The notes under the pieces were generated by a model that worked only from the letters and a program-made list of their open reading frames with translations, did no database searches and was not told the DNA's origin. From Flaviflexus ciconiae (GTDB taxonomy: Bacteria > Actinomycetota > Actinomycetes > Actinomycetales > Actinomycetaceae), in the NCBI RefSeq assembly GCF_003971195.1, contig NZ_CP034593.1:2480001-2544000 (forward strand): 64,000 nucleotides of DNA. The letters are read 5' to 3'. This document shows positions 62,739 to 64,000 of this stretch, in pieces. Made by a program: the position numbers and the translations under genes. Each line of letters begins with the position of its first letter. Position 1 is the first letter of the stretch.

Positions 62739-63734
62739 ATGAGAGGAATCAGATTCGAGACCGATGGTCTCGCACACGTTGTTGAGCTGGAAAAGCCAAG
62801 CCCCGGGGTAGACCATGTTGTCATCCGAGTAACTTCGACAGGTGTTTGCGGATCCGATCTGTCTGCGCTGTCGGGGCATCACCTCTTCCGCATTCCTCCC
62901 TTAATCTCCGGACATGAAGCTGGCGGCATTATCGAGTCGATTGGTGAGGGCGTCGAGGGCTATGCGGTAGGCGATAGAGTTGTTGTAGATCCACAGCGGC
63001 CCTGCGGATCATGCGAGTTCTGCGATACCGGGAGCTATCACCTCTGCCCGAAGAAACTCATGCTTGGAGTGGCGGAATGGGATGGATCTTTCGCCGATTT
63101 CGTAGAAATACCTGCTTACACGCTAATTCCGGCACCAAGCTCTATTGGAGACGAGTACCTTGCGCTCGCGGAACCAATTGCTGTCGCGGCACATGCTGTT
63201 AGTCAGCTAAGGGGACGTAGGTACAAGACGGCTCTTGTGCTTGGCGGTGGAACTATTGGTTCTCTCATCACGCGAGTTCTGTCTGATGATGGGGCATATG
63301 TGACGGTCAGTGAACCTCGTGAGTTCCTACGCGAAAAGCTGGTTGCGATGGGTGCTGCTGACGTTGTCGGCCCGGACGAAATCCCAGATTCCGCTAAATT
63401 TGATGCGGTCTTTATCGTTGCTGGCATTGCTGAACTTGTTGAGGTCGCATTTGCTCACCTCAAGCCGGGGGGTGCTGTCGTTCAGGTAGCTGTGTTCAAC
63501 AGCGAGGTTCCAGTTCATGTTGGCAAGCTTCAGGTAGGGGAACAGGCACTGCTGGGTACGGCCATGTACCAGAAACAGGACTTCACGCGGGCGCTCGAGC
63601 TCCTTGCAAAGTATCCTGACATTCCCGGCATCCTCGTCTCAAAGATCACGGGCTTGGAAGAAGGAGCTGAAATTATTACGGAGATGGCAAAGAACGGTCC
63701 GGGCGACATTCTGAAGCTCATCCTCGTCCCCTGA
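62739..63734 (+). CDS. Zinc-dependent alcohol/polyol dehydrogenase (MDR family)
   Basis: 331 aa from ATG 62739 (GGAAGG upstream). Medium-chain dehydrogenase: catalytic zinc Cys in GVCGSDLSAL, GHEAGGIIESIGEGVEGYAV, the structural zinc lobe CGSCEFCDTGSYHLC (four Cys), VLGGGTIGSL (Rossmann loop), and VSEPREFLREKLVAMGAADV. Similar to threonine/sorbitol-type dehydrogenases that oxidise a secondary hydroxyl with NAD. Followed 107 bases on by a four-carbon acid sugar kinase, so it likely oxidises an aldonic or four-carbon sugar acid. Confidence 0.88.
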   Translation: MRGIRFETDGLAHVVELEKPSPGVDHVVIRVTSTGVCGSDLSALSGHHLFRIPPLISGHEAGGIIESIGEGVEGYAVGDRVVVDPQRPCGSCEFCDTGSYHLCPKKLMLGVAEWDGSFADFVEIPAYTLIPAPSSIGDEYLALAEPIAVAAHAVSQLRGRRYKTALVLGGGTIGSLITRVLSDDGAYVTVSEPREFLREKLVAMGAADVVGPDEIPDSAKFDAVFIVAGIAELVEVAFAHLKPGGAVVQVAVFNSEVPVHVGKLQVGEQALLGTAMYQKQDFTRALELLAKYPDIPGILVSKITGLEEGAEIITEMAKNGPGDILKLILVP

Positions 63735-63841
63735 TCTACTCGGTGGGCCGGTCTAGGCCACAAGACCAGTCCGCGGAGTTTCTAATGCTTGCTCACTACG
63801 GAGCTACTTGTAGCCACAAAGAAGACGAAGAATGAGAGTGT

Positions 63842-64000
63842 GTGATTGTGCGCGGAGCCCTTGCGGATGACTTCACTGGAGCCACTGATCTTGCTGGGAA
63901 TTGGCGGGCTAGGGGCCTGCGGACGGCGGTTGCCCTGACAATCCCGAGTCGAGATCAGTTCGCTGAACTTGCTGGCTATGACGCTGTTGTTATTGCGCAG
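63842..64000 (+). CDS. Four-carbon acid sugar kinase (DUF1537/OtnK family), 5' part
   Basis: The frame runs off the window end. It begins GTG-ATT-GTG (63842; a second GTG at 63848 is possible) and reads ADDFTGATDLAGNWRARGLR, then TAVALTIPSRDQF and AELAGYDAVVIAQ, the N-terminal substrate-binding domain of DUF1537 kinases, which phosphorylate D-erythronate, L-threonate or similar acids. The family normally has ~420 residues, of which 53 are visible. Confidence 0.85.
   Translation, partial: MIVRGALADDFTGATDLAGNWRARGLRTAVALTIPSRDQFAELAGYDAVVIAQ

Overview
The window is about 60% GC and looks like a chromosome segment of a high-GC Gram-positive, most plausibly an Actinomycetales (Actinomycetaceae-like) bacterium. 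Pointers are the cold-shock-domain/DUF3027 pair, an IdeR/DtxR regulator whose metal ligands fall at the DtxR residue numbers, the MoeA-like (Glp) gene followed by a GLPR/SepX-like membrane protein, secreted NlpC/P60 enzymes with Glu/Pro/Thr linkers, many GTG starts, and many genes that appear to be transcribed without a leader. The species cannot be fixed from the sequence.

Layout. 1-3.9 kb: end of a cold-shock protein gene, DUF3027, manA and an NCS2 purine permease. 4-8.7 kb: a marR-MFS exporter pair, serC, ideR and a secreted NlpC/P60 endopeptidase. 8.8-17 kb: an unknown 421-aa protein, a rhodanese, a second NlpC/P60 protein, a tandem UspA, tRNA-Arg(CCT), a dead membrane-protein gene, an SDR and a lipoprotein. 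17-22.2 kb: gabD facing a decayed homoprotocatechuate (hpa) cluster. It holds a fumarylacetoacetase-family isomerase/decarboxylase, an rraA::hpaD fusion remnant, a twice-frameshifted hpaH and an intact hpaI. 22.4-33.4 kb: metallopeptidase, lipase, a very large helicase/nuclease-like protein with eroded active sites, then the minus-strand block FTHF cyclo-ligase-FmdB-SAF-MscL, facing glp/moeA-GLPR and tRNA-Ala(CGC).

33.5-44.1 kb: accessory block with an Imm10-like immunity gene beside a broken gene, then the tightly overlapping operon hsdM-mrr-hsdS(half size)-hsdR-rloC-like, and a secreted HNH nuclease on the other strand. 44.4-50.1 kb: flavodoxin, a frameshifted YitT/YczE membrane protein, a lipoprotein, a DHA2 MFS exporter, a GntR regulator and a DEDD exonuclease. 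50.8-55.4 kb: the lactate utilisation operon lldP-lutA-lutB-lutC, with lutB frameshifted. 55.6-60.4 kb: a conspicuously AT-richer divergent pair, an N6-adenine methyltransferase and a type IIG-like restriction-modification enzyme. 60.7-64 kb: a catabolic locus (cyclase-family hydrolase, FCD-GntR regulator, zinc alcohol dehydrogenase, start of a DUF1537 four-carbon acid sugar kinase). Two copies of a GGTCATACC palindrome sit at the cyclase and dehydrogenase promoters.

How the parts work together. HpaI releases succinate semialdehyde and the divergent gabD would oxidise it, so these loci form one pathway, now probably broken upstream. LldP imports lactate and LutABC oxidises it. The hsd-mrr-rloC operon combines DNA restriction, probable modified-DNA restriction and a probable tRNA-cutting back-up. 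Seven single-base indels, nearly all in short homopolymers, break otherwise intact genes. Some may be read or assembly errors, but two in-frame TAG codons and a gene fusion cannot be explained that way.
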